Shown piece after piece: positions 40,747-49,986 of a stretch of 55,589 nt of DNA (its first letter is position 1; every line of letters starts with the position of its first letter). The stretch is from Methylobacterium sp. B4. GTDB lineage: Bacteria; Pseudomonadota; Alphaproteobacteria; Rhizobiales; Beijerinckiaceae. Both the position numbers and the translations under genes were made by a program. Location of the stretch: the NCBI RefSeq assembly GCF_003201865.1, contig NZ_QJJJ01000029.1, forward strand, positions 1 through 55,589. The letters are read 5' to 3'. The notes under the pieces were generated by a model, which was given only the letters and a program-made list of their open reading frames with translations, ran no database searches and was not told the origin of the DNA.

Positions 40747-41334
40747 CTAGAGCGATCCCTTGGTGGAGGGCACGCGGCCCTCCTCCCGCGGATCGATGGC
40801 CACGGCCTTGCGCAAGGCACGGGCCAGCCCCTTGAACAGGCTCTCGGCAATGTGGTGGGCGTTGTCGCCGTAGAGGGTCTCGACGTGCAGCGTGATCCCG
40901 GCATTCATCGCGAAGGCCTGGAAGAACTCGCGCACGAGCTCGGTGTCGAACTGGCCGATCTTCTCGACGCGGAAGCTCGTGCGGAAGACGAGGAACGGCC
41001 GGCCGGAAATGTCGATCGCCAGACGGCTCAGCGTCTCGTCCATCGGCATGTGGATGTCGGCGTAGCGGGCGATGCCGCGCTTGTCGCCGAGCGCCTTCGC
41101 CACCGCCTGCCCCAGCGCGATGCCGATATCCTCGGTGGTGTGGTGCTGGTCGACGTGCAGGTCGCCCTCGCACTTGATCTCGACATCGAACAGCCCGTGC
41201 CGGGCGAACAGCTCCAGCATGTGGTCGAGGAAGCCGACGCCGGTCGTGATCGCGGCCTTGCCGGTGCCGTCGAGATCGATCGACACGGATACGTCGGTCT
41301 CCGCCGTGCGGCGGCTGATGCTGGCGTTGCGCAT
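40747..41334 (-). CDS. hisB: Imidazoleglycerol-phosphate dehydratase
   Basis: This 195-residue manganese enzyme dehydrates imidazole glycerol phosphate, the sixth step of histidine synthesis. The duplicated metal motifs are DLHVDQHHTTEDIGIALGQA and ITLHVETLYGDNAHHIAES. GVGFLDHMLELFARHG is the N-terminal signature. It is the stand-alone form, without the phosphatase domain of E. coli HisB. It is the first gene of the minus-strand run hisB-DUF2628-hisH-hisA-hisF-hisE-coaA. Confidence 0.98.
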   Translation of the reverse strand: MRNASISRRTAETDVSVSIDLDGTGKAAITTGVGFLDHMLELFARHGLFDVEIKCEGDLHVDQHHTTEDIGIALGQAVAKALGDKRGIARYADIHMPMDETLSRLAIDISGRPFLVFRTSFRVEKIGQFDTELVREFFQAFAMNAGITLHVETLYGDNAHHIAESLFKGLARALRKAVAIDPREEGRVPSTKGSL

Positions 41335-41534
41335 CGCGTCCTTAGACTCGAAACCCTGGAGCGGTCGGCCCGCCTGGGCGGCCGGCCGGGCCTGCCTTGT
41401 AGTGTGGTTTTGCCCGGCGGGGGAAGGGTTTTGCGGACCGATCCCTCCCGGCTGCCGCGCATCGCCCCGGCGGGCGTCATCCGGCGGTCATGCGGGGGCG
41501 CCAGCCTGCCGCGTCGCATCCGTTCGAGGCCGCC

Positions 41535-42440
41535 ATGCTGTCCCGCCGTTCCGTCCTCGCTGGCAGTGCCGCTCTCCTCGCCGGGCCGGTCCGCGCGGCA
41601 GAGGGGGTGCTGCGCTTCGGCGTGATCGCCGATCCGCAATATGCGGATGCCGCGCCCAACCTGAAGCTCGGCCGCTACTACGCCAACAGCCTCGACAAGA
41701 TGCGCGCCGCCGTGGCGACCCTGAACGGCGAGGATCTGCGCTTCGTCGTGACGCTCGGCGACATCATCGACCGCGACGCGGCGAGCTTCGAGCGCATCCT
41801 GCCGATCTACCGCACCCTGCGCCACGAGACCCGCTTCGTGCTCGGCAACCACGATCTCGAGGTCGGGCCCGACCAGCTCGGCCGTGTGCCGGGATGGCTC
41901 GGGATGGAGCGCGCCCATTACGATTTCGCGGCCGCCGGTCTCCGCTTCGTCGTCCTCGACGGCAACGACGTCTCGCTGTTCGCCCCCCCGCCGGGCGATC
42001 CGCGCCGGGCGCTCGCCGAGACGCGGCTGGCCGAGGCAAAGGCGGCGGGGCTGGCCCAGGCGCAACGCTGGAACGGATCGCTCGGCGAAGCACAGATGAC
42101 GTGGCTGGAGGGCGTGCTGGCGGCGGCCCGCGCGGCGGGCGAGCGGGTCATCGTGCTCTGTCACTATCCGGTCGCGCCCGAGAACCCACACAATCTCTGG
42201 GATGCGGGCCGGATCGCCGGGTTGCTCGCCCGGCAGCCGCACGTCGTCGCCTATTTCAACGGCCACAATCACGCGGGAAACTACGCGCAGGCCGACGGCA
42301 TCCACTACGTCAACGTCCACGGCATGGTAGACACGCCCGACACCTCGGCCTTTGCCGTGGTGGAGATCGCGGGCGACCGAATGGAGATCCGCGGTTTCGG
42401 CCGCGAGCCAAGCCGCTCGCTCACCCTCAAAGCCGCCTGA
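41535..42440 (+). CDS. Exported metallophosphoesterase
   Basis: This 301-residue calcineurin-like phosphoesterase shows the five metal motifs in order: IADPQYAD, LGDIIDRD, LGNHDLE, LCHYPVAPE and FNGHNHAGNY. The pattern resembles manganese-dependent ADP-ribose/CDP-alcohol diphosphatases, so a nucleotide diphosphate is a plausible substrate. The N-terminus MLSRRSVLAGSAALLAGPVRA has the twin-arginine feature followed by a hydrophobic stretch and an A-x-A cleavage site, so Tat export to the periplasm is likely. The ATG at 41535 has GAGG six bases upstream. Confidence 0.88.
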   Translation: MLSRRSVLAGSAALLAGPVRAAEGVLRFGVIADPQYADAAPNLKLGRYYANSLDKMRAAVATLNGEDLRFVVTLGDIIDRDAASFERILPIYRTLRHETRFVLGNHDLEVGPDQLGRVPGWLGMERAHYDFAAAGLRFVVLDGNDVSLFAPPPGDPRRALAETRLAEAKAAGLAQAQRWNGSLGEAQMTWLEGVLAAARAAGERVIVLCHYPVAPENPHNLWDAGRIAGLLARQPHVVAYFNGHNHAGNYAQADGIHYVNVHGMVDTPDTSAFAVVEIAGDRMEIRGFGREPSRSLTLKAA

Positions 42441-42473
42441 GGCGCCCGTGCTCCGGCGGACCGGAGCCCGTTC

Positions 42474-42737
42474 ATGCGCTTTCTCGCCGCCACGATCCTG
42501 CTGTCAGCCGCCGCCACGCCCGCGCTCGCGGCCTTCCCCTGCGATGCGCTATGGGGTGAGCGCAACGCGATCTACAAGGATGCGGGCTACTGCTTCCGCA
42601 CCGAGCGCGCGATCCGCGCCTTCGGCAATGCGGGCTGCCGCTACGACGAACTCGCCGATGTGCCGCTGTCGGCCCGCCAGCGCGCCGACATCGCCGAGAT
42701 CCAGCGCCAGGAGCGCATCAACGGCTGCGCACGCTGA
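42474..42737 (+). CDS. YARHG-domain periplasmic protein
   Basis: This 87-residue protein has a signal peptide (MRFLAATILLSAAATPALA). The mature part is one YARHG-type domain: CDALWGERNAIYKDAGYCF, then TERAIRAFGNAGC and LSARQRADIAEI. Three to four cysteines suggest disulfides. Such domains are found in cell-surface and periplasmic proteins; the function is not known. It follows the phosphoesterase gene by 33 bases on the same strand and is likely cotranscribed. Confidence 0.85.
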   Translation: MRFLAATILLSAAATPALAAFPCDALWGERNAIYKDAGYCFRTERAIRAFGNAGCRYDELADVPLSARQRADIAEIQRQERINGCAR

Positions 42738-42857
42738 ATTTTCCGCCGCTCGCCGTCACTGCGAGAGCAGCGAAGCCGTTCGGCGGCGCGACCGTTCCGG
42801 AAAGGACGGAGCCCGGGATCGCTTCGGCTGAAGCCTGGCGATGAGGCTCCGCTGCGA

Positions 42858-43733
42858 TCAGCCCTCGAGCACCCGCCCGGCCACCGCGTCGAGCTTGGCG
42901 ACGAGGTCCGGGTCGCGATGGGCCGGCGCGGTCATGATCGCGCCGTCGAGCGCCCGGTGCGAGCCCGCCGGGCAATCCTCGCGCTCCGCCGGGAAGTCGC
43001 GGGCGACCCGGGCGACGAGTTGGGCCGCCTTGCCGGCGTTGGCGCGGGCCACGGCGACGACCGAGGCCACATCCACGCTGTCGTGGCTCGGATGCCAGCA
43101 ATCGTAATCGGTCACCATGGCGATGGTCGCGTAGGTGATCTCGGCCTCCCGGGCGAGCTTGGCCTCCGGCAGGTTGGTCATGCCGATCACGTCGAAGTTC
43201 GAGGCCTTGTAGTGCTTCGACTCGGAGAGGGTCGAGAATTGCGGCCCCTCCATGCAGACGTAGGTGCCGCCCCGGTGCACCGCGATGCCCTCGGCCTCGG
43301 CCGCGGCGGCGATGCGCTTCTGGAGCACCGGTCCCACCGGGTGGGCGAAGGGCACGTGGGCGACGCAGCCATTGCCGAAGAAGGAGGTGGCGCGCCCGAA
43401 GGTGCGGTCCACGAACTGATCGACGAGTACGAATAGGCCGGGATGCAGCTCGTTGCGGAACGAGCCGCAAGCGGAGAGCGAGATGATGTCGGTCACGCCC
43501 GCGCGCTTCAGCGCGTCGATATTGGCGCGGTAGTTGATGCCGGTGGGCGAGAGCCGGTGGCCGCGGCCGTGGCGGGCCAGGAACACCACCTTGGTCTCGC
43601 CGATACGGCCGATGCGCAGCGCGTCCGACGGTTCGCCCCAGGGGGAGGAGATCGCCTCCTCGCGGACGTCCTCCAGGCCGGGCAGGTCGTAGACGCCCGA
43701 GCCGCCGATCACGCCGAGAACCGCTGCCGTCAT
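42858..43733 (-). CDS. mtnP: S-methyl-5'-thioadenosine phosphorylase
   Basis: This 291-residue purine nucleoside phosphorylase family enzyme splits methylthioadenosine with phosphate in methionine salvage. Marks are the start VLGVIGGSGVYDLPGLEDV, phosphate-binding FLARHGRGHRLSPTGINYR, GSFRNELHPGLFV, and YVCMEGPQFSTLSES with the substrate-binding MTNLPEAKLAREAEI after it. The spacing fits MtnP rather than PunA. The gene stands alone; its ATG lies 200 bases from the cytochrome c1 stop. Confidence 0.95.
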   Translation of the reverse strand: MTAAVLGVIGGSGVYDLPGLEDVREEAISSPWGEPSDALRIGRIGETKVVFLARHGRGHRLSPTGINYRANIDALKRAGVTDIISLSACGSFRNELHPGLFVLVDQFVDRTFGRATSFFGNGCVAHVPFAHPVGPVLQKRIAAAAEAEGIAVHRGGTYVCMEGPQFSTLSESKHYKASNFDVIGMTNLPEAKLAREAEITYATIAMVTDYDCWHPSHDSVDVASVVAVARANAGKAAQLVARVARDFPAEREDCPAGSHRALDGAIMTAPAHRDPDLVAKLDAVAGRVLEG

Positions 43734-43882
43734 GCGAGAATCCCCTGTCTCCGGCCGTTGCGCGACGCCGCGCGCGGCCCGTCGCGGGACGCGTCGCAGG
43801 GTCTAGCGATGACGATTTGAGTTCGCCCGGACTGGCCATGTCCGGCGCTTGGCAGCCCTTATCGCAGGCTTGCGCCGACAGG

Positions 43883-43909
43883 CAAACGGGCCCGCGAGGG
43901 GCCCGTTTG
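43883..43909 (-). terminator. Hairpin after the cytochrome bc1 operon
   Basis: CAAACGGGCCC (43883-43893) pairs with GGGCCCGTTTG (43899-43909) around a five-base loop, 24 bases past the cytochrome c1 stop. There is no T-run on the minus strand. Confidence 0.55.
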
Positions 43910-43933
43910 TTCGTGCTGACCGGTACAGTCGGC

Positions 43934-44827
43934 TCAGTAGGTCTTGTGCAGCTCGGGCTGGAGGCCGTGCACCTCGCCACCGACCTTTTTCCAGACCTGC
44001 TTCTTCACGTAGTAGAGCAGCCCCGCGAGCACGAAGAGGAACAGGATCACGCGCAGACCCAGCGCCTTGCGGGCCATCATGTGCGGCTCGGCGGCCCAGG
44101 CCATGAAGGCCGCCACGTCGTGCGAGTACTGCTCGACCGTCTCCGGCACGACGGGCTCGCCCTTGTCGTTCTTGGGATAGGTGAGCTGCCCATCGCTGAG
44201 CGGGTTCGGCATCGCGATGACGTGGCCGGGGTAGTATTTGTTGTAGTAGCCGCTGTCGGGCATCGTGAAACCCTTCGGGGCATCCTCGTAACCGGTCAGC
44301 AGCGCGTGGATGTAATCGACGCCCTGTTCCGAGTAGCCGGTGAAGGGCAGCGCATCGAAAACGAAGAGCGGGAAGCCGCGCTCGTAGGTGCGGGCCTTGG
44401 CCAGCACCGAGAAGTCCGGCGGCGCCTTGCCGCCATTGGCCGCGGCCGCCGCCTTGTCGTTGGGGAAGGGCGACGGGAAGCGGTCGGCCGGACGGGCCGG
44501 ACGCTCCTTTTCGGCGCCGGAATCGTCGATTTCCTTGACGCTGTAGGTCTCGGCGAGCGCCTTGACCTGCCCCGCGGTGAAGCCCGGACCGCCGGGCTCC
44601 GCGAGGTTGCGGAAGGCGACCAGACGCATGGAGTGGCAGCTCGCGCAGACTTCCTTGTAGACCTGGAAGCCGCGCTGGAGCTGCGCCTGGTCGAAGCGGC
44701 CGAACATGCCGGCGAAGCTCCACTTCTCCCGCGGCGGGTTGATGCCGTGGCCGTCATCGGCGAGCGCCGAGGCGGCACCGAGGGAGGCCGCGAGAAGGGT
44801 CGCGGCGGCGAGGCGTGCGATGCGCAT
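43934..44827 (-). CDS. petC: Cytochrome c1 of the bc1 complex
   Basis: This 297-residue subunit passes electrons from the Rieske protein to soluble cytochrome c. A signal peptide (RLAAATLLAASLGAASALA) directs it to the periplasm. Covalent haem binding is at C61-C64-H65 in YKEVCASCHSMRLVAFRN. The Met ligand is in HVIAMPNPLSDGQ. A C-terminal anchor helix (RVILFLFVLAGLLYYVKKQVW) holds it in the membrane. It is the last gene of petA-petB-petC. Cytochrome b and c1 are separate genes here, not the fused fbcH of some rhizobia. Confidence 0.97.
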   Translation of the reverse strand: MRIARLAAATLLAASLGAASALADDGHGINPPREKWSFAGMFGRFDQAQLQRGFQVYKEVCASCHSMRLVAFRNLAEPGGPGFTAGQVKALAETYSVKEIDDSGAEKERPARPADRFPSPFPNDKAAAAANGGKAPPDFSVLAKARTYERGFPLFVFDALPFTGYSEQGVDYIHALLTGYEDAPKGFTMPDSGYYNKYYPGHVIAMPNPLSDGQLTYPKNDKGEPVVPETVEQYSHDVAAFMAWAAEPHMMARKALGLRVILFLFVLAGLLYYVKKQVWKKVGGEVHGLQPELHKTY

Positions 44828-44849
44828 CGTTGTTGTCTCCCCCTGCCCG

Positions 44850-46139
44850 TCAGCGCTTGGCCGGTTCGGCCGCGGCGCCCGCGGGCATGCCCGATCCGCT
44901 CACCTGCTTGCCCTTGCCGGTCACGGTTTCGAGGATCGATCCCGGCAGGCGGTCGGGCGTCTCGAACAGGCCGACGAGGGGCATGACGATGAGGAAGTGG
45001 GCGAAGTAGTAGAAGGTACAGATCCGCGAGGCGAGGACGTAGCCGCCTTCCGGAGGCTTCGCGCCAAGCCAGCCGAGGATGATGGCGTTGACGAGGAACA
45101 CCCAGAAGAACACCCGGTAGACCGGACGATAGTTGCAGGAGCGGACCCGCGAGGTGTCGAGCCAGGGCGCGAAGGCCAGGATCAGCACCGCGCCGAACAT
45201 CAGGATGACGCCGCCGAGCTTATCCGGCACCGCGCGCAGGATCGCGTAGAAGGGCAGGAAGTACCATTCCGGCACGATGTGCGCGGGCGTCACCGACGGG
45301 TTGGCCGGGACGTAGTTGTCGGCGTGGCCGAGGTAGTTCGGCTGGTAGAAGATGAACCACGCGAACAGGATCATGAACACCACCACCGCGAACACGTCCT
45401 TGATGGTCGCGTAGGGGGTGAAGGGCACGGCGTCCTTGCTCGACTTGATCGGGATGCCGGCCGGGTTGTTCTGGCCCGTGACGTGCAGCGCCCAGACGTG
45501 GAGGACGACGACGCCCGCGATCATCCACGGCAGTAGAAAGTGCAGCGAGAAGAAGCGATTGATGGTCGGGTTGCCCACCGAGTAGCCGCCCCAGAGCAGG
45601 CTCTGGATCGTGTCGCCGACCACGGGGATCGCCGCCAGGATGTTGGTGATGACGGTGGCGCCCCAGAAGCTCATCTGGCCCCACGGCAGGGTGTAGCCGA
45701 GGAAGGCTGTGGCCATCATCAGCAGGTAGATGATGACGCCGAGCAGGTAGAGCACCTCGCGCGGGGCCTTGTAGGACCCGTAATAGAGGTTGCGGAAGAT
45801 ATGGACGTACACCGCCACGAAGAACATCGAGGCGCCGTTGGCGTGCGCATAGCGCAGCAGCCAGCCGTAGTTCACGTCGCGCATGATGTGCTCGACGCTC
45901 TCGAAGGCGTTGCTCGCGTTCGGATCGTAGTGCATCGCCAGCCAGACGCCGGTGATGATCTGGATGCCGAGGAAGGCGATCAGGATCGCGCCGAAGGTCC
46001 AGAAGTAGTTGAGGTTACGCGGAACCGGAAAGGCGACGAAGGACGAGTGCACCAGCCCGACGAGCGGCAGCCGTGACTCGAACCACTTCGCGAGGCGGCT
46101 CTTGGGGACGTAGGTCGAAGTCGCGTGTGCGCTGCTCAT
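44850..46139 (-). CDS. petB: Cytochrome b of the bc1 complex
   Basis: This 429-residue, eight-helix membrane protein holds both b haems and the two quinone sites. Haem histidines are in RYAHANGASMFFVAVYVHIFR and MIAGVVVLHVWALHVTGQ (sequences quoted in part). WGATVITNI and the Qo-site PEWYFLPFYAILRAVPDKL are diagnostic. The N-terminus includes NYFWTFGAILIAFLGIQII. The C-terminal 30 residues are polar and variable. It lies 34 bases after petA and 22 before petC. Confidence 0.98.
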   Translation of the reverse strand: MSSAHATSTYVPKSRLAKWFESRLPLVGLVHSSFVAFPVPRNLNYFWTFGAILIAFLGIQIITGVWLAMHYDPNASNAFESVEHIMRDVNYGWLLRYAHANGASMFFVAVYVHIFRNLYYGSYKAPREVLYLLGVIIYLLMMATAFLGYTLPWGQMSFWGATVITNILAAIPVVGDTIQSLLWGGYSVGNPTINRFFSLHFLLPWMIAGVVVLHVWALHVTGQNNPAGIPIKSSKDAVPFTPYATIKDVFAVVVFMILFAWFIFYQPNYLGHADNYVPANPSVTPAHIVPEWYFLPFYAILRAVPDKLGGVILMFGAVLILAFAPWLDTSRVRSCNYRPVYRVFFWVFLVNAIILGWLGAKPPEGGYVLASRICTFYYFAHFLIVMPLVGLFETPDRLPGSILETVTGKGKQVSGSGMPAGAAAEPAKR

Positions 46140-46173
46140 CGGGTTGCCCGCTCCGGCTTCTCGTGTCCTGTTC

Positions 46174-46722
46174 TTAGGCGACCGCCTTGCCGCCTTCTTC
46201 GCCGATCTTCAGCTTGGTATCGGTCTCGAAGGCGTAGGGCGGGATCGGCAGGTTGGTCGGCGCCGGGCCGCGGCGCACGCGGCCGACGGCGTCGAACTGC
46301 GAGCCGTGGCAGGGGCAGGACCAGCCCTCGTAATTGCCGGAATGTCCGATCGGCACGCAGCCCAGATGGGTGCAGTTGCCGTAGGCGACGAGCCAGCGGT
46401 CGTGACCCGCCTTGACGCGGGTGTCGAAACCGGCCGGGTCGATCATCTCGGAGAGGGGCACGGCCTTCATGTCCGTGACTTCCTTCTCCGTCAGCTTGCG
46501 CACGAAGATCAGCTTGCCGCGCCAGAACACGTTGACGATCTGGCCGTCCTGGATCGGACTGAGATCGACATCGAGCGGCGCGCCGGCCGCGACCGTGGCG
46601 GCATCCGGCGCCATGGAGGCCACGAAGGGCCACGCCACCGCGCCCACGCCGACGGCCAAACCCGCGCCGGTTGCGAGGAACAGGAAATCTCGCTTGGTGC
46701 CCTGAGGCCCTTCGTCTGCCAA
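46174..46722 (-). CDS. petA: Rieske iron-sulfur subunit of the bc1 complex
   Basis: This 182-residue subunit carries the [2Fe-2S] cluster in CTHLGC and CPCHGS, with the Cys and His ligands intact. The N-terminus KRDFLFLATGAGLAVGVGA is a Tat-type signal anchor with one arginine replaced by lysine (KR), as in several alphaproteobacterial Rieske proteins. It is the first gene of the operon. The 355-base gap upstream is shared with divergent metY. Confidence 0.97.
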   Translation of the reverse strand: MADEGPQGTKRDFLFLATGAGLAVGVGAVAWPFVASMAPDAATVAAGAPLDVDLSPIQDGQIVNVFWRGKLIFVRKLTEKEVTDMKAVPLSEMIDPAGFDTRVKAGHDRWLVAYGNCTHLGCVPIGHSGNYEGWSCPCHGSQFDAVGRVRRGPAPTNLPIPPYAFETDTKLKIGEEGGKAVA

Positions 46723-47077
46723 GGTAACCCTCCCGTCAGCCGGCAGTGCCGAGCCTCTCCGGGCACCGCGGATGCTTCGATCCGGGCATACCTTGGAGGC
46801 TTTTCAATTCAAGGTCCGGGTCGACGGCAGACACCATCGCGCGCCGGCAATCAATGCGACCCGCGGTCACCATCGGATTGCCGATCCCGTCCCGGGCGCT
46901 CTCTGACATGCAAGATGCGAACGTGTCTAGACTGCCGCGCTTGAGGACTGTGCAGCGCGGCAACGTTACCCGCCTACCGTCACCAGAAGGTCACCTTGCC
47001 GCCCGGTGCCCGGATGCGGGGCGCTTGCACGTCCGGAGATCGCGGGCGTACACCGCGGGCCCTGAGGAGTTTACGCG
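46723..47077. other. 355-bp divergent intergenic region (petA / metY)
   Basis: It carries the promoters of petABC and metY. The part before metY (47000-47036) can form an H-type pseudoknot: CGCCC (47000-47004) with GGGCG (47019-47023), and CCGGA (47010-47014) with TCCGG (47032-47036). A further short hairpin (CGCGG/CCGCG) follows before the GAGGAG ribosome binding site. I do not recognise a known riboswitch class. Confidence 0.4.
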
Positions 47078-48358
47078 ATGACCGACCGCCAGCCCGGCTT
47101 CAACACCCTCGCGATCCACGCGGGTGCGACCCCCGACCCGGCCACGGGGGCGCGGGCGACGCCGATCTATCAGACGACGAGCTTCGTGTTCGACGACGTG
47201 GACCACGCCGCCTCGCTGTTCGGGCTCCAGGCCTTCGGCAACATCTACACCCGCATCACCAACCCGACGAACGCGGTGCTGGAGGAGCGCATCGCCGCGC
47301 TGGAAGGCGGCACCGCCGCGCTCGCCGTGGCCTCGGGCCACGCCGCCGAGTTCCTGACGCTGCACGCCCTGATGCAGCCGGGCGACGAGTTCGTGGCGGC
47401 CAACAAGCTCTACGGCGGCTCGATCAACCAGTTCAACCACTCCTACAAGAACTTCGGCTGGCAGGTGGTCTGGGCCGACACCGACGATCCCGATTCCTTC
47501 GAGCGGGCGATCACGCCCCGCACCAAGGCGATCTTCTGCGAGTCCATCGCCAATCCGGGCGGGGTCATCACCGACATCGCCGCGCTCAGCGTCATCGCCA
47601 AGCGCCACAACATCCCGCTCATCGTCGACAACACGATGGCGACGCCGTACCTGATCAAGCCCTTCGAGCACGGCGCCGACATCATCGTGCACTCGGCCAC
47701 CAAGTTCCTCGGCGGCCACGGTAATTCCATCGGCGGCCTGATCGTGGATGGCGGCACCTTCCAGTGGCAGGGCGACGAGCGCTACCCGATGCTGTCGCAA
47801 CCCCGGCCCGAATATGCCGGCATGGTGCTGGCCGAGACCTTCGGCAATTTCGGCTTCGCCATCGCGGTCCGCGTGCTCAGCCTGCGCGATCTCGGCCCGG
47901 CGCTCTCGCCCTTCAACGCCTTCCTGATCCTCAACGGCATCGAGACGCTGCCGCTGCGGATGCAGCGCCATTCCGACAACGCGCTACAGGTCGCGCGCTT
48001 CCTCAAGGATCACGCCGACGTCGAGTGGGTGAGCTACCCGGGCCTGGAGAGCGACCGCTACCACGCGTTGGCGCAGCGCTACACGCCCAAGGGCGCGGGG
48101 GCCGTGTTCACCTTCGGCCTCAAGGGCGGCTACGAGGCGGGAGTGAAGCTGGTCTCGAATCTCCAGCTCTTCAGCCACCTCGCCAATATCGGCGACACGC
48201 GCTCGCTGGTGATCCACCCGGCCTCGACCACGCACCGCCAACTCACCGACGAGCAGAAGCGCGCGGCCGGCGCCGGCCCGGAGGTGGTTCGCCTCTCCAT
48301 CGGCATCGAGGACCCGCAGGACCTCATCGACGATCTCGATGCCGCCCTGCGGGCCTGA
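47078..48358 (+). CDS. metY: O-acetylhomoserine sulfhydrylase
   Basis: This 426-residue Cys/Met-metabolism PLP enzyme makes homocysteine from O-acetylhomoserine and sulfide. The N-terminus GFNTLAIHAGATPDPATGAR and YQTTSFVFDDVDHAA are typical of MetY. NIYTRITNPTNAVLEERIA forms the active-site loop from the neighbouring subunit. The PLP lysine is in HSATKFLGGHGNSIGG. The length, longer than MetB/MetZ by about 30 residues, favours MetY. GAGGAG lies shortly before the ATG. The possible leader structure upstream is described separately. Confidence 0.93.
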   Translation: MTDRQPGFNTLAIHAGATPDPATGARATPIYQTTSFVFDDVDHAASLFGLQAFGNIYTRITNPTNAVLEERIAALEGGTAALAVASGHAAEFLTLHALMQPGDEFVAANKLYGGSINQFNHSYKNFGWQVVWADTDDPDSFERAITPRTKAIFCESIANPGGVITDIAALSVIAKRHNIPLIVDNTMATPYLIKPFEHGADIIVHSATKFLGGHGNSIGGLIVDGGTFQWQGDERYPMLSQPRPEYAGMVLAETFGNFGFAIAVRVLSLRDLGPALSPFNAFLILNGIETLPLRMQRHSDNALQVARFLKDHADVEWVSYPGLESDRYHALAQRYTPKGAGAVFTFGLKGGYEAGVKLVSNLQLFSHLANIGDTRSLVIHPASTTHRQLTDEQKRAAGAGPEVVRLSIGIEDPQDLIDDLDAALRA

Positions 48359-48364
48359 TCAGGC

Positions 48365-49219
48365 TCAATCCCTGCGGGAAAGCGTGAGCGCATCCCGCAG
48401 GTCGCGGCCGTCGGTGAGGTTTTTTCCTTCCCGACGCATCCGGGCGAGCATGGCCCGATCCGGAAAGCCGCAATAGGGCAGCACCGGCGCCGTCCGGCCG
48501 GGCGGAAGCGCCCCCGCTGCCGCCTCGTCGAGGACCCGTTCGAGCAGGTGGCGGCCCCGCTCGTGCAGCCGCACGGCGGCGCGGGTGGCCGTGGTGTCGT
48601 CGGGCAACGCGACCGCCTCCTGCGCCAGGATCGCCCCGGCATCGATCGCCGCTGCGAGGCGGTGGATCGTAACGCCGAAACTCCCCCTCCCCTCCGCCAG
48701 GGCGTGGATCGTCGGCACGGGACCGCGATGGTGCGGCAGCAGGCTCGGATGCAGGTTGATCCCGCCGAGCCGCGCCCGCGCCAGGGTCGCCTCGGACAGG
48801 ATCTGGTCGAAGTGGAAGGTGACGACCAGGTCCGGCGCGTGCGCGGCGAAGGCCCGCGCCACCGCCTCTCCGTTCACGTCGTCGACCGTGAGAACGGGTA
48901 GGTCGAGGCGGCGGCAGAGTGCGGCGAGCGGCGTCGCCTCGGGCGCCGCGCGGCTGCCGGCGAGCCGCTGCGTGAGCGGGGCGAGCGGGCGCAACAGGTC
49001 GGGCAGACCGAAATTGACGCCGAGATAGGGCAGGAAGCCCGGCCCCGAGCGGGCGAGGTGGCGCCGGATCTGCCCGGTCAGCCCACCCGTCGCCGGACGC
49101 TCGGCGTTCGAGAGCCCGACGAAGGCGATGTCCCGCGCGTGATCCGCTACGAAGCGGCGCACCGCGCGGGCGTTCGGCAGGGCTTCCAGCGCGAACAGGG
49201 CGAGGCGCGGCGCGGCCAT
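48365..49219 (-). CDS. Formyltransferase-family protein in a polysaccharide locus
   Basis: This 284-residue protein has the formyltransferase core: HAPDLVVTFHFDQIL, then GGINLHPSLLPHHRGPVPT, in which the HPSLLPxxRG loop is the folate/substrate motif. The usual catalytic Asn-His-Asp triad is only partly recognisable; VTIHRLAAAIDAGAIL supplies the aspartate. The N-terminal 100 residues are unusual and match no domain that I recognise. It overlaps the SDR stop by one base. Formylation of an amino sugar in the polymer is a possible role, inferred from location only. Confidence 0.8.
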   Translation of the reverse strand: MAAPRLALFALEALPNARAVRRFVADHARDIAFVGLSNAERPATGGLTGQIRRHLARSGPGFLPYLGVNFGLPDLLRPLAPLTQRLAGSRAAPEATPLAALCRRLDLPVLTVDDVNGEAVARAFAAHAPDLVVTFHFDQILSEATLARARLGGINLHPSLLPHHRGPVPTIHALAEGRGSFGVTIHRLAAAIDAGAILAQEAVALPDDTTATRAAVRLHERGRHLLERVLDEAAAGALPPGRTAPVLPYCGFPDRAMLARMRREGKNLTDGRDLRDALTLSRRD

Positions 49220-49986
49220 CAGCGCCGCGGACGGTTACGGAAGCGGAACCCGCTCAGGCCCGCGCTGCGAATCCGTTCCGGCACCAGCAGCGCCCCGCGG
49301 GCGAGCGCGGCGAGAATCGCCGGAAAGGCGATCACGTCGCGGTCGCGCTCCAGCCCCTCGATGATGCGGCCGGCAGCCTGCTCCGCGCTCATCTCCAGGG
49401 GCCGCCAGCCCTTGATGACGCCGCCCATCGGCGTCTTCACGTAGCCCGGCGTGACCACGCTGAGGCGCACGCCCAGCGGCTTCAGCTTCTGGCGCAGCGC
49501 GAGGCCGTGGGCCAGGAGCGCGGCCTTGGCCCCGCTATAGGCCGGCGCATCCGGCAGCGGCGCGTAGGCCGCGAGCGACGAAATCAGCGCGATCTGGCCT
49601 CGGCCGCGCGCGCTCATCAGGGTCACGCAGGGCAGCATCACGTTGAGCGCCCCGCCGAGATTGATGTCGGCGGTCTCGAAAGCGGTCTCTTCCGTCTCCA
49701 GGCCGCCGCTCGGATGCCCCCCGTTCACCGCGGCGTTGACGATCACGAGGTCGAGGGGCGTCGCGCTGTCGAGTTCGCGGATCCAGGCGCCGATCTCCGT
49801 CCGCTCGCGCACGTCGATGATCCGCGTGCGGATGTCGGCCCCCCGTTCCCGGCATTCCTGCGCGACGGCCTTGAGCCGGGTCCGGTCACGGCCGGTCAGG
49901 ACGAGGCTGGCGCCCTCCCGCGCATAGAGCCGCGCGAGGGCCGCGCCGATGCCGCTGGAGGCTCCGGTGATGAGGATGACGGGCAA
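49219..49986 (-). CDS. Short-chain dehydrogenase/reductase
   Basis: This 255-residue classical SDR has the Rossmann motif LITGASSGIGAALARLYAREG, NAAVNGG in place of NNAG, and catalytic S-Y-K in ISSLAAYAPLPDAPAYSGAKA. It should use NAD(P)H on an unknown substrate. Its product may act on the polysaccharide precursor or on a lipid. It lies 61 bases downstream of the KpsS-like gene and overlaps the formyltransferase gene by one base (TGATG), so the three form one minus-strand unit. Confidence 0.9.
   Translation of the reverse strand: MPVILITGASSGIGAALARLYAREGASLVLTGRDRTRLKAVAQECRERGADIRTRIIDVRERTEIGAWIRELDSATPLDLVIVNAAVNGGHPSGGLETEETAFETADINLGGALNVMLPCVTLMSARGRGQIALISSLAAYAPLPDAPAYSGAKAALLAHGLALRQKLKPLGVRLSVVTPGYVKTPMGGVIKGWRPLEMSAEQAAGRIIEGLERDRDVIAFPAILAALARGALLVPERIRSAGLSGFRFRNRPRR

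Noticed and set aside
47000..47077. SAM-II-type riboswitch before metY
   Set aside because: The SAM-II marks (GAUUU-type first loop and the A-rich GCUAAA end) are absent. Only a possible pseudoknot remains, reported as a weak lead.
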